A stretch of DNA of 64,000 bases. It comes from an uncultured Oscillospiraceae bacterium (lineage in GTDB: Bacteria > Bacillota > Clostridia > Oscillospirales > Ruminococcaceae). The number at the start of each line of letters is the position of its first letter. The stretch's first letter is position 1. Location of the stretch: the NCBI GenBank assembly GCA_910587465.1, contig CAJUMS010000001.1:69651-133650 (forward strand), written 5' to 3'. A model generated the notes under the pieces. That model saw nothing but the letters and a program-made list of their open reading frames with translations, did no database searches and had not been told where the DNA came from. Below are positions 25,574 to 34,160 of this stretch, piece after piece. The translations under genes were made by a program, and so were the position numbers.

Positions 25574-26174
25574 ATTCCGCGTCAACGGAATACATCGGCT
25601 GGATCTGCCTGCCGTCAAGTGCCTCAAGAATGGTTTGCGGGATCTTTTGAAAATCCGCAATCATCGAAAAAGGCTTTCCGCGGCAATCGTCCTGGAACAT
25701 CGGCACGAAGTAGAAGTTCTTGTAGTTGCGAAGTGTTCCTATGTTCTTTGCGGAGGCGGACAGTGCGTCGTTAGTCGACACCGCGATGACCACGGGTCGC
25801 TGATTGCGCAGGTGGCTTTTTACCGCCATACATACGGGGCTGTCGGTTATACCGAGCGCCAGCTTTGCGAGGGTGTTGCCCGTACATGGCGCGATAACCA
25901 GAACGTCAAACATCTTTTTGGGTCCTATGGGCTCGGCGGCGGTGATATCGTGGAGTACCGTCCTGCCCGTTATCTCGTACAGCCGCGCGGCGTGCTGCTG
26001 TGCAGTGCCGAAGCGGGTATCGAGCGTGTATGCGTTGTGGGACATTATCGGGGTGACCTCGCAGCCGAGGGAAACAAGCTCCTCAAGCTCCTCGAAAACC
26101 TTGGCGAACGTACAGAACGAACCGCAGACCGCAAATCCCACACGCAGTCCCGAAAGCTTCTCTATATCGCTCAT
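25572..26174 (-). CDS. dpaB: Dipicolinate synthase subunit B
   Basis: 200 residues with a flavoprotein-like (Pfam flavoprotein) Rossmann fold: GFAVCGSFCTF near residue 13, an IAPCTGNTLAKLALGITDSPV block and KNFYFVPMFQDD. With DpaA it makes dipicolinic acid from a lysine-pathway intermediate; the acid, chelated with calcium, fills the spore core. AAAGGA precedes the ATG. It lies 74 bases after dpaA in the usual A-B order. It is direct evidence that the organism forms spores. Confidence 0.93.
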   Translation of the reverse strand: MSDIEKLSGLRVGFAVCGSFCTFAKVFEELEELVSLGCEVTPIMSHNAYTLDTRFGTAQQHAARLYEITGRTVLHDITAAEPIGPKKMFDVLVIAPCTGNTLAKLALGITDSPVCMAVKSHLRNQRPVVIAVSTNDALSASAKNIGTLRNYKNFYFVPMFQDDCRGKPFSMIADFQKIPQTILEALDGRQIQPMYSVDAE

Positions 26175-26248
26175 GATCTATCCTTTCACTGTCGTGTTCT
26201 ATTATTTTGGGCGCGCAAAACGCGCGGTATTTCTTTGATCCTAAGCGA

Positions 26249-27052
26249 TCATATATTGAGTTTATCCGCTATCGTTTCGGCGATAGCCTCTCCCGCCGCT
26301 ATCGGCGAGTGCTTTCCCGGCAGTCCGGGCGCGTAAATGTATTGTATGCCATGACTTTCGGCAAGCGGCTTGGATGACTGCTCCGGAAGCGTGGCAAGCT
26401 CTATAAACACAGCACTGCTCTTCATTGCTGAAAAGTGCTCGGCATTAAAAAGCGCGCAGGGTACGGTGTTCGCGATGAAGTCAATATTTCCGAGAGCGTC
26501 TCCGATATCCGAGATATTGACTGACGAAAAGCCATCAAGTTCCGCAGCTGTGCGCTGTTCGGCGCGGCGTGCTGCTATCGTGACGGACGAGCCGTTTGCC
26601 GCCAGTCTGTACGCCAGCATTCTGCCTATCCTGCCGTAGCCCGTTATAAGCGAACGCGAACCTAGCAGCGCACCGTCGGTGCTTTGCGAGAGCAGCGCGC
26701 TAGCGGCTTCAGCGGTGAGCGCGGCGTTTTTCAGAATCAGCGCTTCCTCGGCAAAGTAATTGACGAATATATAGCCGTTTTCGGCACACATCTCCGTTAA
26801 CACGGCGCACTCCCCGCCCGCGAATATCATGGCGTTCTTGTCGGCAAACCGGGTGATAATACCGAATTCAAGCGTAATATCGGAAAGCGGCGCGAGAATT
26901 TCCCTGCCGTTTCTCGTGAGGGGCAGCGGCAAGACTACCGCGCTGAACCTGCCCTGCGTTTTTTCGCCGAACTGTTCGACCTCATATTCCGCGGACAGTC
27001 TCTCCGCCGCGTAATTCATTCGCTTGTCACCGCCAATAAACAGTATCTTCAT
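26249..27052 (-). CDS. dpaA: Dipicolinate synthase subunit A
   Basis: 267 residues. An N-terminal domain (GGDKRMNYAAERL) is followed by a dehydrogenase-like Rossmann domain LITGYGRIGRMLAYRLAANG (about residues 140-160). DpaA is the oxidoreductase partner of DpaB. The length is slightly below the roughly 295 residues common in Bacillus. A GGGAG site precedes the ATG. A CATACAATA -10 element of the mother-cell sigma type lies just upstream. Confidence 0.92.
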   Translation of the reverse strand: MKILFIGGDKRMNYAAERLSAEYEVEQFGEKTQGRFSAVVLPLPLTRNGREILAPLSDITLEFGIITRFADKNAMIFAGGECAVLTEMCAENGYIFVNYFAEEALILKNAALTAEAASALLSQSTDGALLGSRSLITGYGRIGRMLAYRLAANGSSVTIAARRAEQRTAAELDGFSSVNISDIGDALGNIDFIANTVPCALFNAEHFSAMKSSAVFIELATLPEQSSKPLAESHGIQYIYAPGLPGKHSPIAAGEAIAETIADKLNI

Positions 27053-27085
27053 AAGCTCCCCTCCCGAATATGCCGTGTTATGACA

Positions 27086-27113
27086 TATTGTATGCGGTTT
27101 GGCGGGTTTTCGT
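27086..27113 (-). promoter_or_regulatory. Candidate sigma-K/sigma-E type promoter of dpaAB
   Basis: On the minus strand an AC (27113-27112) precedes CATACAATA (27094-27086) by 17 bases, matching the loose sigma-K pattern AC ... CATAnnnTA. spoVF (dpaAB) is sigma-K controlled in Bacillus. The match is short and could be chance. Confidence 0.4.
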
Positions 27114-27122
27114 GAATATAAA

Positions 27123-27151
27123 AGTCTCCCGAGATATCCTCCCGGGAGATT
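27123..27151 (-). terminator. Terminator of the GH25 gene
   Basis: A 9-bp stem (27143-27151 with 27123-27131, one G-T pair), followed on the minus strand by TTTTATATT. Confidence 0.7.
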
Positions 27152-27157
27152 TGTATA

Positions 27158-28603
27158 TTATCTTTTGTAGCCGCCGTCGCTTATGATCTTGTAGTAATCG
27201 CGGTAACAAAGATTCAAATCGACGTCGCCGCGTATTCCTGACACCCTGCCCTCACTGGAGTACTGCCAGATACCGAAATTTCCGCTGTATGTCGGCGAGC
27301 TACGCCACTCGGCAAGCCAGAGATCGTATTCCGACAGTCTGTTCATATCCAGCAGTGTCGTAAGCCAGTGCTTATTGGCATAGAGCATGGGATAATAGCC
27401 CGCGTTCTTTATCTCATCGAGAAATGCTTTTGCAATCGCAGTAAGACGGCTTTTGCCCAAGTCCTCCTGCGAAGGATCCTCAAAGTCGAGTATCACGGGG
27501 AAATCCAGCTCATACGGCTCTATCACGCTGAGGAAATACCGTGCCTCCTCGCGCGCCTCCAGTACCGTCGTCGCGTAGCAGTAGTGGTAAACGCCTACCA
27601 TTACACCCGCTTTCTGCGCCTCGACTATATTGTAATCAAAGGTCTTGTCCTTCTTCACATAAAACGAGGAACGGAGTATCGCGAAATCAATGCCAGCATT
27701 TTTCACGCGTTTCCAGTCGATTATATCCTGCCAGCTCGAAACGTCTATGCCCTTTAGCTTGACGTTTTCGCCTAGGGACGGAGGTTCGGGACGCGGTGTC
27801 TCGACGGGCGGCGAATAGCGGTAGTCGACTATCCGTCCGCTTTTGGTGATCGCAAGCATCGCGCTTTGAGATTTCAGGTACTTTGAACCGTAATTCAGCG
27901 TGACAGTTCCGCTGTTCACAAGCCTGCTGTACAAGCACAAATCGCCGGACTGGACAATCTTTCCGCTAAGTGTGACCGAAAGCTTGCCCTTCGCGAACAA
28001 CTGCCCCTTGTCAAGCGTCTGCCAGCTGCCCGTTACTTTAACGTCCGAGGTCGCCGAAAGCGTAGTCCTGCCGCTGCTCTTGTAGACACCCGAATTGTAA
28101 ACCAGTACCTCGCCGCCCAAAACCGCAGTCGCCGCACCCGTCGTTGTGAATGCGGATGATATTCTCAGCGTAGAGCTTTTCGTCGTCGAAACGCTCCCGT
28201 TGTTTACAAGCGAGCTGCCCGCCGCCAGCGTTAACGTTCCCGAAACGATCATCTGCGCTTTCGGCTGAACGGTTACATCTCCGCGTATCACCAGCGTGCT
28301 CCCGACGAAGACCTGCAAATTCGCACCCTCGCGAAGCTCAAGCGTGCTCCCGGCGGGGAACGTCACTGTAGTTCCCCTCGATATTTTAACTGTGCTGTCT
28401 ATGTAATAATTCTTGTTTGCTGAGGGCGGCGAACTGCCCGTCCATCTCGTCGCACCATTCTGTGTGTTCGGACGAGAACTGCCCGTAACAGCATAGCCTG
28501 ACGCTCCCGACGAGGAAGACGGCGCGGCATACGCCGTACAGCCGATCGCGAGCACCGCCGCAAGAAACAGTCCCGCGACTCTTTTTAAAAGTTTGATTTG
28601 CAC
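27158..28603 (-). CDS. Secreted GH25 lysozyme with repetitive N-terminal domain
   Basis: About 481 residues. A signal peptide (KLLKRVAGLFLAAVLAIGC...YAA) is followed by a region of short beta repeats (GTTVTFPAGSTLELREG, GSTLVIRGDVTVQP, GTLTLAAGSSLVNNG) that looks like a beta-helix or adhesive repeat. The C-terminal 200 residues are GH25: GIDVSSWQ and the catalytic FPVILDFEDPS. GH25 enzymes cut the MurNAc-GlcNAc bond of peptidoglycan. There is no ATG: the frame opens at TTG 28633, but GTG 28603 (or 28606) after TAAGGAT gives the best signal peptide. The start remains uncertain. Confidence 0.87.
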   Translation of the reverse strand: MQIKLLKRVAGLFLAAVLAIGCTAYAAPSSSSGASGYAVTGSSRPNTQNGATRWTGSSPPSANKNYYIDSTVKISRGTTVTFPAGSTLELREGANLQVFVGSTLVIRGDVTVQPKAQMIVSGTLTLAAGSSLVNNGSVSTTKSSTLRISSAFTTTGAATAVLGGEVLVYNSGVYKSSGRTTLSATSDVKVTGSWQTLDKGQLFAKGKLSVTLSGKIVQSGDLCLYSRLVNSGTVTLNYGSKYLKSQSAMLAITKSGRIVDYRYSPPVETPRPEPPSLGENVKLKGIDVSSWQDIIDWKRVKNAGIDFAILRSSFYVKKDKTFDYNIVEAQKAGVMVGVYHYCYATTVLEAREEARYFLSVIEPYELDFPVILDFEDPSQEDLGKSRLTAIAKAFLDEIKNAGYYPMLYANKHWLTTLLDMNRLSEYDLWLAEWRSSPTYSGNFGIWQYSSEGRVSGIRGDVDLNLCYRDYYKIISDGGYKR

Positions 28604-28793
28604 CACATCCTTATTAAAAAACAAAGCCTGCAAAATGATTTTATCATTTTTGCTTTGTATTTATATTGTCTCATATTTTAATCAATTTGTCAAATGTTTT
28701 TTCACAATTTTTTGTGGCAATTTACGTAAAATATGTAAAAAAGCGGAATATATGTAGCGCGGGGCTGCCGAAAACATTCGACAGCCTGTGAGG

Positions 28794-29507
28794 TCACGTT
28801 GACGTGTCAATGACCGACATCGGATCAACCCACTCTCCGCCGCGTTTTACGCCGAGATGGAGATGCGGCTGCTGAAGCACCTCGGACTGGTTAGTCTCAC
28901 CCGTTTTCCCGATGATCTCCCCTTGGTTCACCTGCTGACCCGCCTTAACGTTAAGCTCCTTTGCAAGTCCGCAATAGTGTACCTCAAGCCCGTTGCTCTG
29001 TTCTACGATAACGTACACGCCCCAAAGAGGATCATCCTTGATCTCCTTTACCGTGCCCTCGGACATAGACTTTACATCTGTGCCGAGGTCGCAGAGGATA
29101 TCGCAGCCGTCGTGAGTTTTCCACACGCCGAGCGTCTCGGATTTTACAAGCTCGCCGTTGCTGAACGGGTGAGATACCTCGCCCGTTACGGGGAGAACAT
29201 TCCCGATCTCGACGGCGACTATCGGCTTGTTGACCTCCTCGGCGGGTTCGCTTGAGGTAGGCTTTTTCGTTGACGAGGGCTTGCTGCTCTCGATAGGCAC
29301 TCCCGAGACGTTATTCTGCACGGGAACGTCCGAACTGCTATTCGAGTAGACCCACGAGCTTTCGCCCGAACTTATCCCCGTGGGAACGAGCCGCTTCATC
29401 GTAGAATTATACGCCGCGATCACCGACACCACGACAGCCGCTATCCCCAGCGCAGACGCAATAACAAGCGCCTTTCCGTTCTGACTGTCCTTATTTCTTT
29501 TTTTCAT
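28794..29507 (-). CDS. spoIIQ: SpoIIQ-like M23 peptidase family protein
   Basis: 237 residues: one N-terminal membrane helix (about 17-35), a Ser/Pro-rich linker and a LytM/M23 domain. Zinc ligands appear kept: His and Asp in WKTHDGCDILC, and HLH in QPHLHLGVK. SpoIIQ sits in the forespore membrane and docks with SpoIIIAH across the intermembrane space. Clostridial SpoIIQ retains metal ligands that the Bacillus protein lost, which fits here. The ATG at 29507 has AAAGGA 9 bases upstream; a GTG at 29513 is too close. An ordinary M23 wall hydrolase is the alternative. Confidence 0.7.
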   Translation of the reverse strand: MKKRNKDSQNGKALVIASALGIAAVVVSVIAAYNSTMKRLVPTGISSGESSWVYSNSSSDVPVQNNVSGVPIESSKPSSTKKPTSSEPAEEVNKPIVAVEIGNVLPVTGEVSHPFSNGELVKSETLGVWKTHDGCDILCDLGTDVKSMSEGTVKEIKDDPLWGVYVIVEQSNGLEVHYCGLAKELNVKAGQQVNQGEIIGKTGETNQSEVLQQPHLHLGVKRGGEWVDPMSVIDTST

Positions 29508-29854
29508 AAGCACTTTTCCTTTCCAATTTGTTTATGGATCGCCCCATTGGTTTGGGAGATATCTGTATTTTTGACTAAAACAGTGAAAATATACATTTTT
29601 TGGTATTGTTGAAGGATATTGAGGAAAATTATTATTTAGCTTAATAAACTTCAAGCATTGACGAAAGCTAAATTATTTAGTTGCTCACATAAATTTCGAT
29701 TTATATCAACCACACACAACAGAAAATTTTTCTCTGTTTTTTTGTGAAAAATACACAAAAAATCGCTATTCTCGCAAAAGCCGTTTAGTATCGCTTGAAA
29801 AAATTATGAAAATATAGTATAATAAAATGTGTATAGATTTTAGGGGGCGTTTAT
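29508..29854 (+). other. AT-rich intergenic region with divergent regulation
   Basis: This 347-base gap separates the minus-strand spoIIQ-like gene from the plus-strand EAL-HDOD gene. It holds the promoter at 29795 and a short hairpin with a T-run (29719-29743) that has no gene in front of it on that strand. I see no ORF or tRNA in it. Confidence 0.5.
29795..29823 (+). promoter_or_regulatory. Promoter of the EAL-HDOD gene
   Basis: TTGAAA (29795-29800), 17-base spacer, TATAAT (29818-29823); 31 bases to the ATG. Confidence 0.75.
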
Positions 29855-31069
29855 ATGAATGTGTATATGGCTCGGCAGCCGATCTTTGATAACGAAAACA
29901 ACGTCTATGCCTACGAGCTGCTCTACCGCAGCAACGGGCAGGAAAACGCATATAACGGCATTTCTGGCGACGAGTCTACCGCCGACGTGGTGACGAATGC
30001 GTTCTTCGGACTGGACGTGAAGAATATCATAGGCAACGCAAGAGCTTTTATTAACTTTACGGGCAACCTCCTTAAACGCGGTATCCCGAAAATGCTCTCG
30101 CCGGAGATACTGGTCGTTGAGGTGTTGGAAAATCAGCTTACAGACGACGATCTTCTCGATGCATGCCAGGAGCTTAAGGAGCTTGGCTATATGATCGCGC
30201 TGGACGACTTCGAGTACTCCAATGCATACAGCGAACTTTTCCAGCTGGGCGACCTTGTCAAGATCGATTTCAGAACTCCCCAGAAATCTATTGAGGAGAC
30301 CGCTTACGTCTGCCGATACTCCAATAAGCTCATGCTCGCGGAGAAAATCGAGACGCGTGAGGAGTTTGAGTACGCGAAAAAACTTGGCTGTACATATATG
30401 CAGGGCTACTATTTCGCAAAGCCCGCTATTATGTCGGGCAGCAGCATCCAGCCGTTGCCCGTGAACCTTATGCAGGTAATGCAGCTTATCTCCGAGCCCG
30501 AGCCGGATATCGGCGAAATAGTCGAGGTAATGTCCCGCGATACGGCAATGTGCCAAAGAATTCTGCGCCTTATCAATTCCGCGTATTTCGGGGTGTCAAA
30601 TAAGGTGTCGTCAATAAATCAGGCGATACTGATACTTGGTCTGGACTATCTGCGCGAATGGGTGTATCTTATGGGTATGCAGAAACTTACCCATAATGAT
30701 AATGTCGAAGCGATGAAAACATCGCTGCTTATGGCGAAGCTCTGTAAGAAAATCTCGCTTTTGATACCCGAGGCGGAGGATCAGTCGGAATCGTTCTACC
30801 TTATGGGTCTGCTGTCAATGGTGGTGCTCGGCGGCGAACGCGCACTTGCGCAGGCGTTGGACGAGTTCCCACTCACGAACGATATCAAAAAGGGCTTGCT
30901 GAGACGCGGCGGCATTTACAGCGACGTGTTTGAAATGGCCATGTCTTATACCAACGCTGATTGGGAGCGATTTGAGGAAATGGCGGAAAAATATCATATT
31001 GACAGCTCCGTTATTACCGATTTGTTTGTTGAGTGTACGAAAGAAATAGGTCAGATCCAGATGACCTAA
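29855..31069 (+). CDS. EAL-HDOD signalling protein (YuxH family)
   Basis: 404 residues. An N-terminal EAL-type domain (YMARQPIFDNENNVYAYELLYR; ALDDFEY near 127-133) is followed from about residue 200 by an HDOD domain (QRILRLINSAYFG, LGLDYLREWVYLMGM). In this family the EAL signature is altered (YELL in place of EALLR), so cyclic-di-GMP hydrolysis is doubtful and a scaffold or sensor role is more likely. The HDOD part lacks the HD metal residues, as expected. A short gap before the FkbM gene suggests a two-gene operon. Confidence 0.88.
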   Translation: MNVYMARQPIFDNENNVYAYELLYRSNGQENAYNGISGDESTADVVTNAFFGLDVKNIIGNARAFINFTGNLLKRGIPKMLSPEILVVEVLENQLTDDDLLDACQELKELGYMIALDDFEYSNAYSELFQLGDLVKIDFRTPQKSIEETAYVCRYSNKLMLAEKIETREEFEYAKKLGCTYMQGYYFAKPAIMSGSSIQPLPVNLMQVMQLISEPEPDIGEIVEVMSRDTAMCQRILRLINSAYFGVSNKVSSINQAILILGLDYLREWVYLMGMQKLTHNDNVEAMKTSLLMAKLCKKISLLIPEAEDQSESFYLMGLLSMVVLGGERALAQALDEFPLTNDIKKGLLRRGGIYSDVFEMAMSYTNADWERFEEMAEKYHIDSSVITDLFVECTKEIGQIQMT

Positions 31070-31099
31070 TGATGATCCATTGTGTTTGGAGGTTTGGCA

Positions 31100-32191
31100 A
31101 TGGCGTTTTTTCTTGATGAGATCGGCTTCGATCTGTGGGAACGTCTCGGCTCCTGCGGAAAGAAGATAGTGCTTTACGGCATGGGCGACGGCGCAGAAAA
31201 AATCAAAGCCGCGCTTGACGAAAAGAATATTCCCGTTGCTGATATTATGGCAAGCGACGATTTTGTGCGCGGTCATGATTTTTTGGGCTACCGTGTTAAA
31301 AAGCTCTCCGAGATAGAAGCGGAGTACGATGATTTTATTATCCTCGTCTGCTTTGGCACTCAACTGCCCGAAATCATGGATAAAATATACAAAATTGCGG
31401 AAAAGCACGAACTGTACGCGCCGAATGTTCCGGTTGTGGGAGACGGTCTGTTTGACCTCGGATACGCACAGGAGCATAAGAGCGATCTGAAAAAAGTTTA
31501 CGATCTGCTCGCGGACGAACAATCCAAACGCGTTTTTGAGAATGTCATACGTTATAAATTAAGCGGCGATCTGAAATATCTTCGGGCTGTCGAAACGCCC
31601 TCTGAGGAGAAGTTTGACTTGATGAATATAGGCATCGAGGAAACGTATGTCGACCTCGGCGCGTATAACGGCGACACGCTGATCGAATTCCTGAATGAGA
31701 CCTCAATGCAGTTTACAAAGCTGTATGCTATGGAACCCGACGTGAAAAATTACCGCAAGCTCAAGCGGCGGCTGTATATGATAGGCTCGGCGCTGTTAGA
31801 GGCGTATAACGTCGGCGCGTGGGACGAGGACACTATCGCAGCGTTCAGTCTGCGGGCGGGAAGAAGCTCGCGCGCGGTGCCGCAGGAGGGGAAGATCATA
31901 AACCCCGCACGATACCGCGAGGTAAAGATGATGAAGGTTGATACAATGCTCCAAGGCGGGGAGGCGAGTTACATCAAGATAGACGTCGAGGGCTCGGAGG
32001 AAAACGCACTCCGCGGAGCGTCGGAAACAATCGCTAACTTTAAGCCCAAGCTGAATATTGCATTATATCACCGAAACGAGGATATGTTTAAGCTCCCTTT
32101 GCTGGTAAACGAAATGAATAAAAAATACAAGCTTTATATGAGACATCACCCATATATACCCGACTGGGATACCAATCTTTATTGCGTTTGA
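31100..32191 (+). CDS. FkbM-family methyltransferase
   Basis: 363 residues. The N-terminal 110 residues look like a nucleotide-binding Rossmann fold (KIVLYGMGDGAEKIKAAL). The C-terminal half is an SAM-dependent FkbM domain: YVDLGAYNGDT (motif I), LYAMEPD, and YIKIDVEGSEENALRG. FkbM-type enzymes methylate hydroxyls of polyketides or sugars; relatives in gut Firmicutes occur with surface-glycan or flagellar-glycan genes. The ATG at 31100 has GGAGG 7 bases upstream, so the upstream GTG is rejected. No substrate gene is adjacent. Confidence 0.8.
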   Translation: MAFFLDEIGFDLWERLGSCGKKIVLYGMGDGAEKIKAALDEKNIPVADIMASDDFVRGHDFLGYRVKKLSEIEAEYDDFIILVCFGTQLPEIMDKIYKIAEKHELYAPNVPVVGDGLFDLGYAQEHKSDLKKVYDLLADEQSKRVFENVIRYKLSGDLKYLRAVETPSEEKFDLMNIGIEETYVDLGAYNGDTLIEFLNETSMQFTKLYAMEPDVKNYRKLKRRLYMIGSALLEAYNVGAWDEDTIAAFSLRAGRSSRAVPQEGKIINPARYREVKMMKVDTMLQGGEASYIKIDVEGSEENALRGASETIANFKPKLNIALYHRNEDMFKLPLLVNEMNKKYKLYMRHHPYIPDWDTNLYCV

Positions 32192-32228
32192 TTACTGCGA
32201 ATTTAAAATTCACTATAAAAGGTATAGT

Positions 32229-32295
32229 GAAAATCCAAAAGGCGAATGTAGCGCTGCACAGAAAACCGCGCTGACGAGCATTTGGATTTTCTGTT
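32229..32295 (+). terminator. Long-loop hairpin after the FkbM gene
   Basis: A perfect 11-bp stem GAAAATCCAAA (32229-32239) / TTTGGATTTTC (32281-32291) encloses 41 bases that contain a second stem AGCGC/GCGCT (32250-32254, 32268-32272). TGTTT follows. It may be an unusual terminator. Confidence 0.5.
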
Positions 32296-32311
32296 TAAAT
32301 AAGGAGTATTT

Positions 32312-33091
32312 ATGAAAGTTGTTATTGGAATAATTCTGGTGGTGATTGTTATGGCGGCATTGGTATTATATCTTGTGCTGATAATGAATTCCCACGATCT
32401 GGCTTTCTGCGGAGATATCCCGCAGACGGACGGCACAAATATGTCCGTAACGAGAATATACACCGCCGACTTTAACGCCAATGAGACGCTGTCCGAAATA
32501 GTGAACCGCATGAACGCCAACGAAAGCGGCAGTATGTCGGCCGAGGAGCTTACCGAGATATTGGCTACATACCAGAATATTATCTATGCGCCCGTTTTTA
32601 TATTTAATCTGGCGCAGGAGGACGAAAATACCTTTGTGCTCACGGGAAGTGTGTATAATGGTATCGATGAGGAGGGCGTGCCTACCTCTCCCGACTTCAC
32701 ATACAGAAACCTTACGCTTACCGCGGGAGTACCCGACGGCAAAATGCTGGCGGTGCAAAACGTATATTCCGACGACTTTGACGATGACGGTCTGCCCTCT
32801 TTCAAGGAACGCAAAAAGGTAGTTGATCCCGTGCTTATGGACAACGACCGGGCGGCGGCATTCGCGTTCAGGGAATGCGACAGCTTCCGTATCGTGTTTA
32901 CGACTATCGAGGGTGTTCCCGCCTCAATTACCTTGGCATTTGAATATGAGGTCGTGGCGCAGAACCCTCTCGACTTCACCAATCTGCCGAACGGTACAAT
33001 GGGTATGACGATCACCGCAGGCTACAACGACCGCGGCGAGCTTACTCCCGAAATAGAGATGGAGCGTATTTACGCGGTAGCGGGTGACTGA
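32312..33091 (+). CDS. Hypothetical anchored extracytoplasmic protein
   Basis: 259 residues: one N-terminal membrane helix (about 3-24) and then an extracytoplasmic domain rich in beta strands and acidic turns (DDFDDDGLPSFKE resembles a calcium-binding-type loop). No family is recognised. AAGGAG precedes the ATG and a strong terminator follows, so it is probably a single-gene unit after the hairpin at 32229. Confidence 0.65.
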   Translation: MKVVIGIILVVIVMAALVLYLVLIMNSHDLAFCGDIPQTDGTNMSVTRIYTADFNANETLSEIVNRMNANESGSMSAEELTEILATYQNIIYAPVFIFNLAQEDENTFVLTGSVYNGIDEEGVPTSPDFTYRNLTLTAGVPDGKMLAVQNVYSDDFDDDGLPSFKERKKVVDPVLMDNDRAAAFAFRECDSFRIVFTTIEGVPASITLAFEYEVVAQNPLDFTNLPNGTMGMTITAGYNDRGELTPEIEMERIYAVAGD

Positions 33092-33112
33092 TAACTTTAA
33101 AGAAAATACGAA

Positions 33113-33143
33113 ACTCCCCCGAGAGCAGTCGGGGGAGTTTTTT
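33113..33143 (+). terminator. Intrinsic terminator
   Basis: The 10-bp stem ACTCCCCCGA / TCGGGGGAGT with a GAGCAG loop is followed by a run of T. Confidence 0.9.
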
Positions 33144-33185
33144 GCGCACAGTAGGGTTATCGGCTCTTTTTATGCTCCCTCTTTG

Positions 33186-33419
33186 TTATTCGGAAAGCAG
33201 CCGCAGAACTACCTTTAACCCGGCGTAGAAACCGCGCTTTTCCGCGTCAATGGTAAAGGCTGCAAAAACGTTGTCGAAACGTTCCTCGTTCTCGCCCGTA
33301 ATGCCGAGACTTTCCTTAAGGCGGTGAAGTCTGCCCTCATCGAACGCGGAGGGAAGCGGCGGCTCAACGCTTAATAAGCCCTCGCAGTACGCCTCGTAAA
33401 GCTGTCGGCGTATCTCCAT
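33186..33419 (-). CDS. Small protein, DUF6809-like
   Basis: 77 residues from the ATG at 33419, which has AAAGGAG at the proper distance; the frame is open further upstream but without a ribosome site. The pattern of an N-terminal LYEAYCEG and C-terminal RGFYAGLKVVLRLLSE resembles small helical clostridial proteins of unknown function (DUF6809 type), often near plasmid-like or accessory genes. The assignment is tentative. Confidence 0.6.
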   Translation of the reverse strand: MEIRRQLYEAYCEGLLSVEPPLPSAFDEGRLHRLKESLGITGENEERFDNVFAAFTIDAEKRGFYAGLKVVLRLLSE

Positions 33420-33482
33420 ACGATCATCTCCTTTCAACAATTTATATGTTGTGCGATTTATTTTCACCTCTCTTTCTTTTAT

Positions 33483-33511
33483 ATTGTATCACTTTAGGGA
33501 GATATTGTCAA
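33483..33511 (-). promoter_or_regulatory. Sigma-A promoter of the small DUF gene
   Basis: On the minus strand TTGACA (33511-33506), 17 bases, TACAAT (33488-33483). Confidence 0.8.
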
Positions 33512-33582
33512 GAGCTTTTTTGATTTTTTTTAAAATGTATGGTTCGTTTTGAAATATGACTATGCAGACAGTTTTCCGACAC

Positions 33583-33611
33583 TTGACAAATAAAAAAAAA
33601 TCTGTTACAAT
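33583..33611 (+). promoter_or_regulatory. Sigma-A promoter of the tandem small genes
   Basis: TTGACA (33583-33588), 17-base spacer, TACAAT (33606-33611), 25 bases before the TTG start. Confidence 0.8.
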
Positions 33612-33635
33612 ATATAAGATAGGGTGGTGTGTACT

Positions 33636-33875
33636 TTGCGAAGTGAGGCTCAAAGACGTGCCGATAAAAAATACAGAGAATCGGGAAAGGATATGTATAA
33701 GGTGCTGGGCGCCAAAATGCATATAAATAGCATTGAAAAAATAAAGAAGATTGCTTTAAAGCAGGGCTTGACACCCTCGAAGTTCGCAACGCGGGCTGTT
33801 TTTTACTGCGCAAATAACGATATAGACCTATCGGATTACAGTGACGCTTTACGCGATGAGGACAAAAGTTCCTGA
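33636..33875 (+). CDS. Ribbon-helix-helix-like small protein, copy 1
   Basis: 79 residues, starting at TTG 33636 by alignment with the next gene, whose start is a clear ATG at the same position; both are exactly 79 residues. The basic start RSEAQRRADKKYRESGKD is followed by a strand-helix-helix-like stretch (AKMHINSIEKIKKIALKQG, TPSKFATRAVFYCANN) and an acidic tail. This suits a small Arc/MetJ-type DNA-binding protein, but the fold is inferred. Confidence 0.7.
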   Translation: MRSEAQRRADKKYRESGKDMYKVLGAKMHINSIEKIKKIALKQGLTPSKFATRAVFYCANNDIDLSDYSDALRDEDKSS

Positions 33876-33912
33876 CTGCCGATGTTAAATTTTAAGTTAA
33901 GAGGTGCTTACT

Positions 33913-34152
33913 ATGCGAAGCGAAGCACAAAGACGTGCCGATAAAAAATACAAAGAATCGGGGAAAGATAAATATAAAACATTAGGTGTGGTTATGCATT
34001 CAGACAACATTAATAAGGTCAGAGAAACCGCGCTCTCACAAAATCTTTCGCCCTCAAAGTTTGCCGCGCGGGCTGTATACTATTGCGTAAACAACGATAT
34101 TGACTTATCGGATTACAACGACGATCTCCGCGACGATGACGAAAAGTCGTAA
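33913..34152 (+). CDS. Ribbon-helix-helix-like small protein, copy 2
   Basis: 79 residues, a tandem paralogue of the preceding gene: identical blocks RSEAQRRADKKY, ESGKD, SPSKFAARAV and NNDIDLSDY. The centre differs most (VVMHSDNINKVRETALSQN), as expected if DNA or ligand preference changed. The ATG follows AAGAGGTG. It shares the upstream promoter and a downstream terminator with copy 1. Function unknown; a transcription factor or antitoxin-like protein is possible, though no toxin gene is adjacent. Confidence 0.75.
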   Translation: MRSEAQRRADKKYKESGKDKYKTLGVVMHSDNINKVRETALSQNLSPSKFAARAVYYCVNNDIDLSDYNDDLRDDDEKS

Positions 34153-34160
34153 CAAAATTA

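Noticed and set aside
28630..28652. AT-rich inverted repeat upstream of the lysozyme start
   Set aside because: Short and AT-rich; it could be a leader hairpin, but chance is a sufficient explanation.
28747..28790. Hairpin after the SpoIIQ-like gene considered as a terminator
   Set aside because: The stem is present on the minus strand, but no T-run follows, so termination is not convincing.
29719..29743. Hairpin with T-run in the gap before the EAL-HDOD gene
   Set aside because: The stem is only 5-6 bp and no plus-strand gene lies upstream, so a terminator or small RNA call is not supported.
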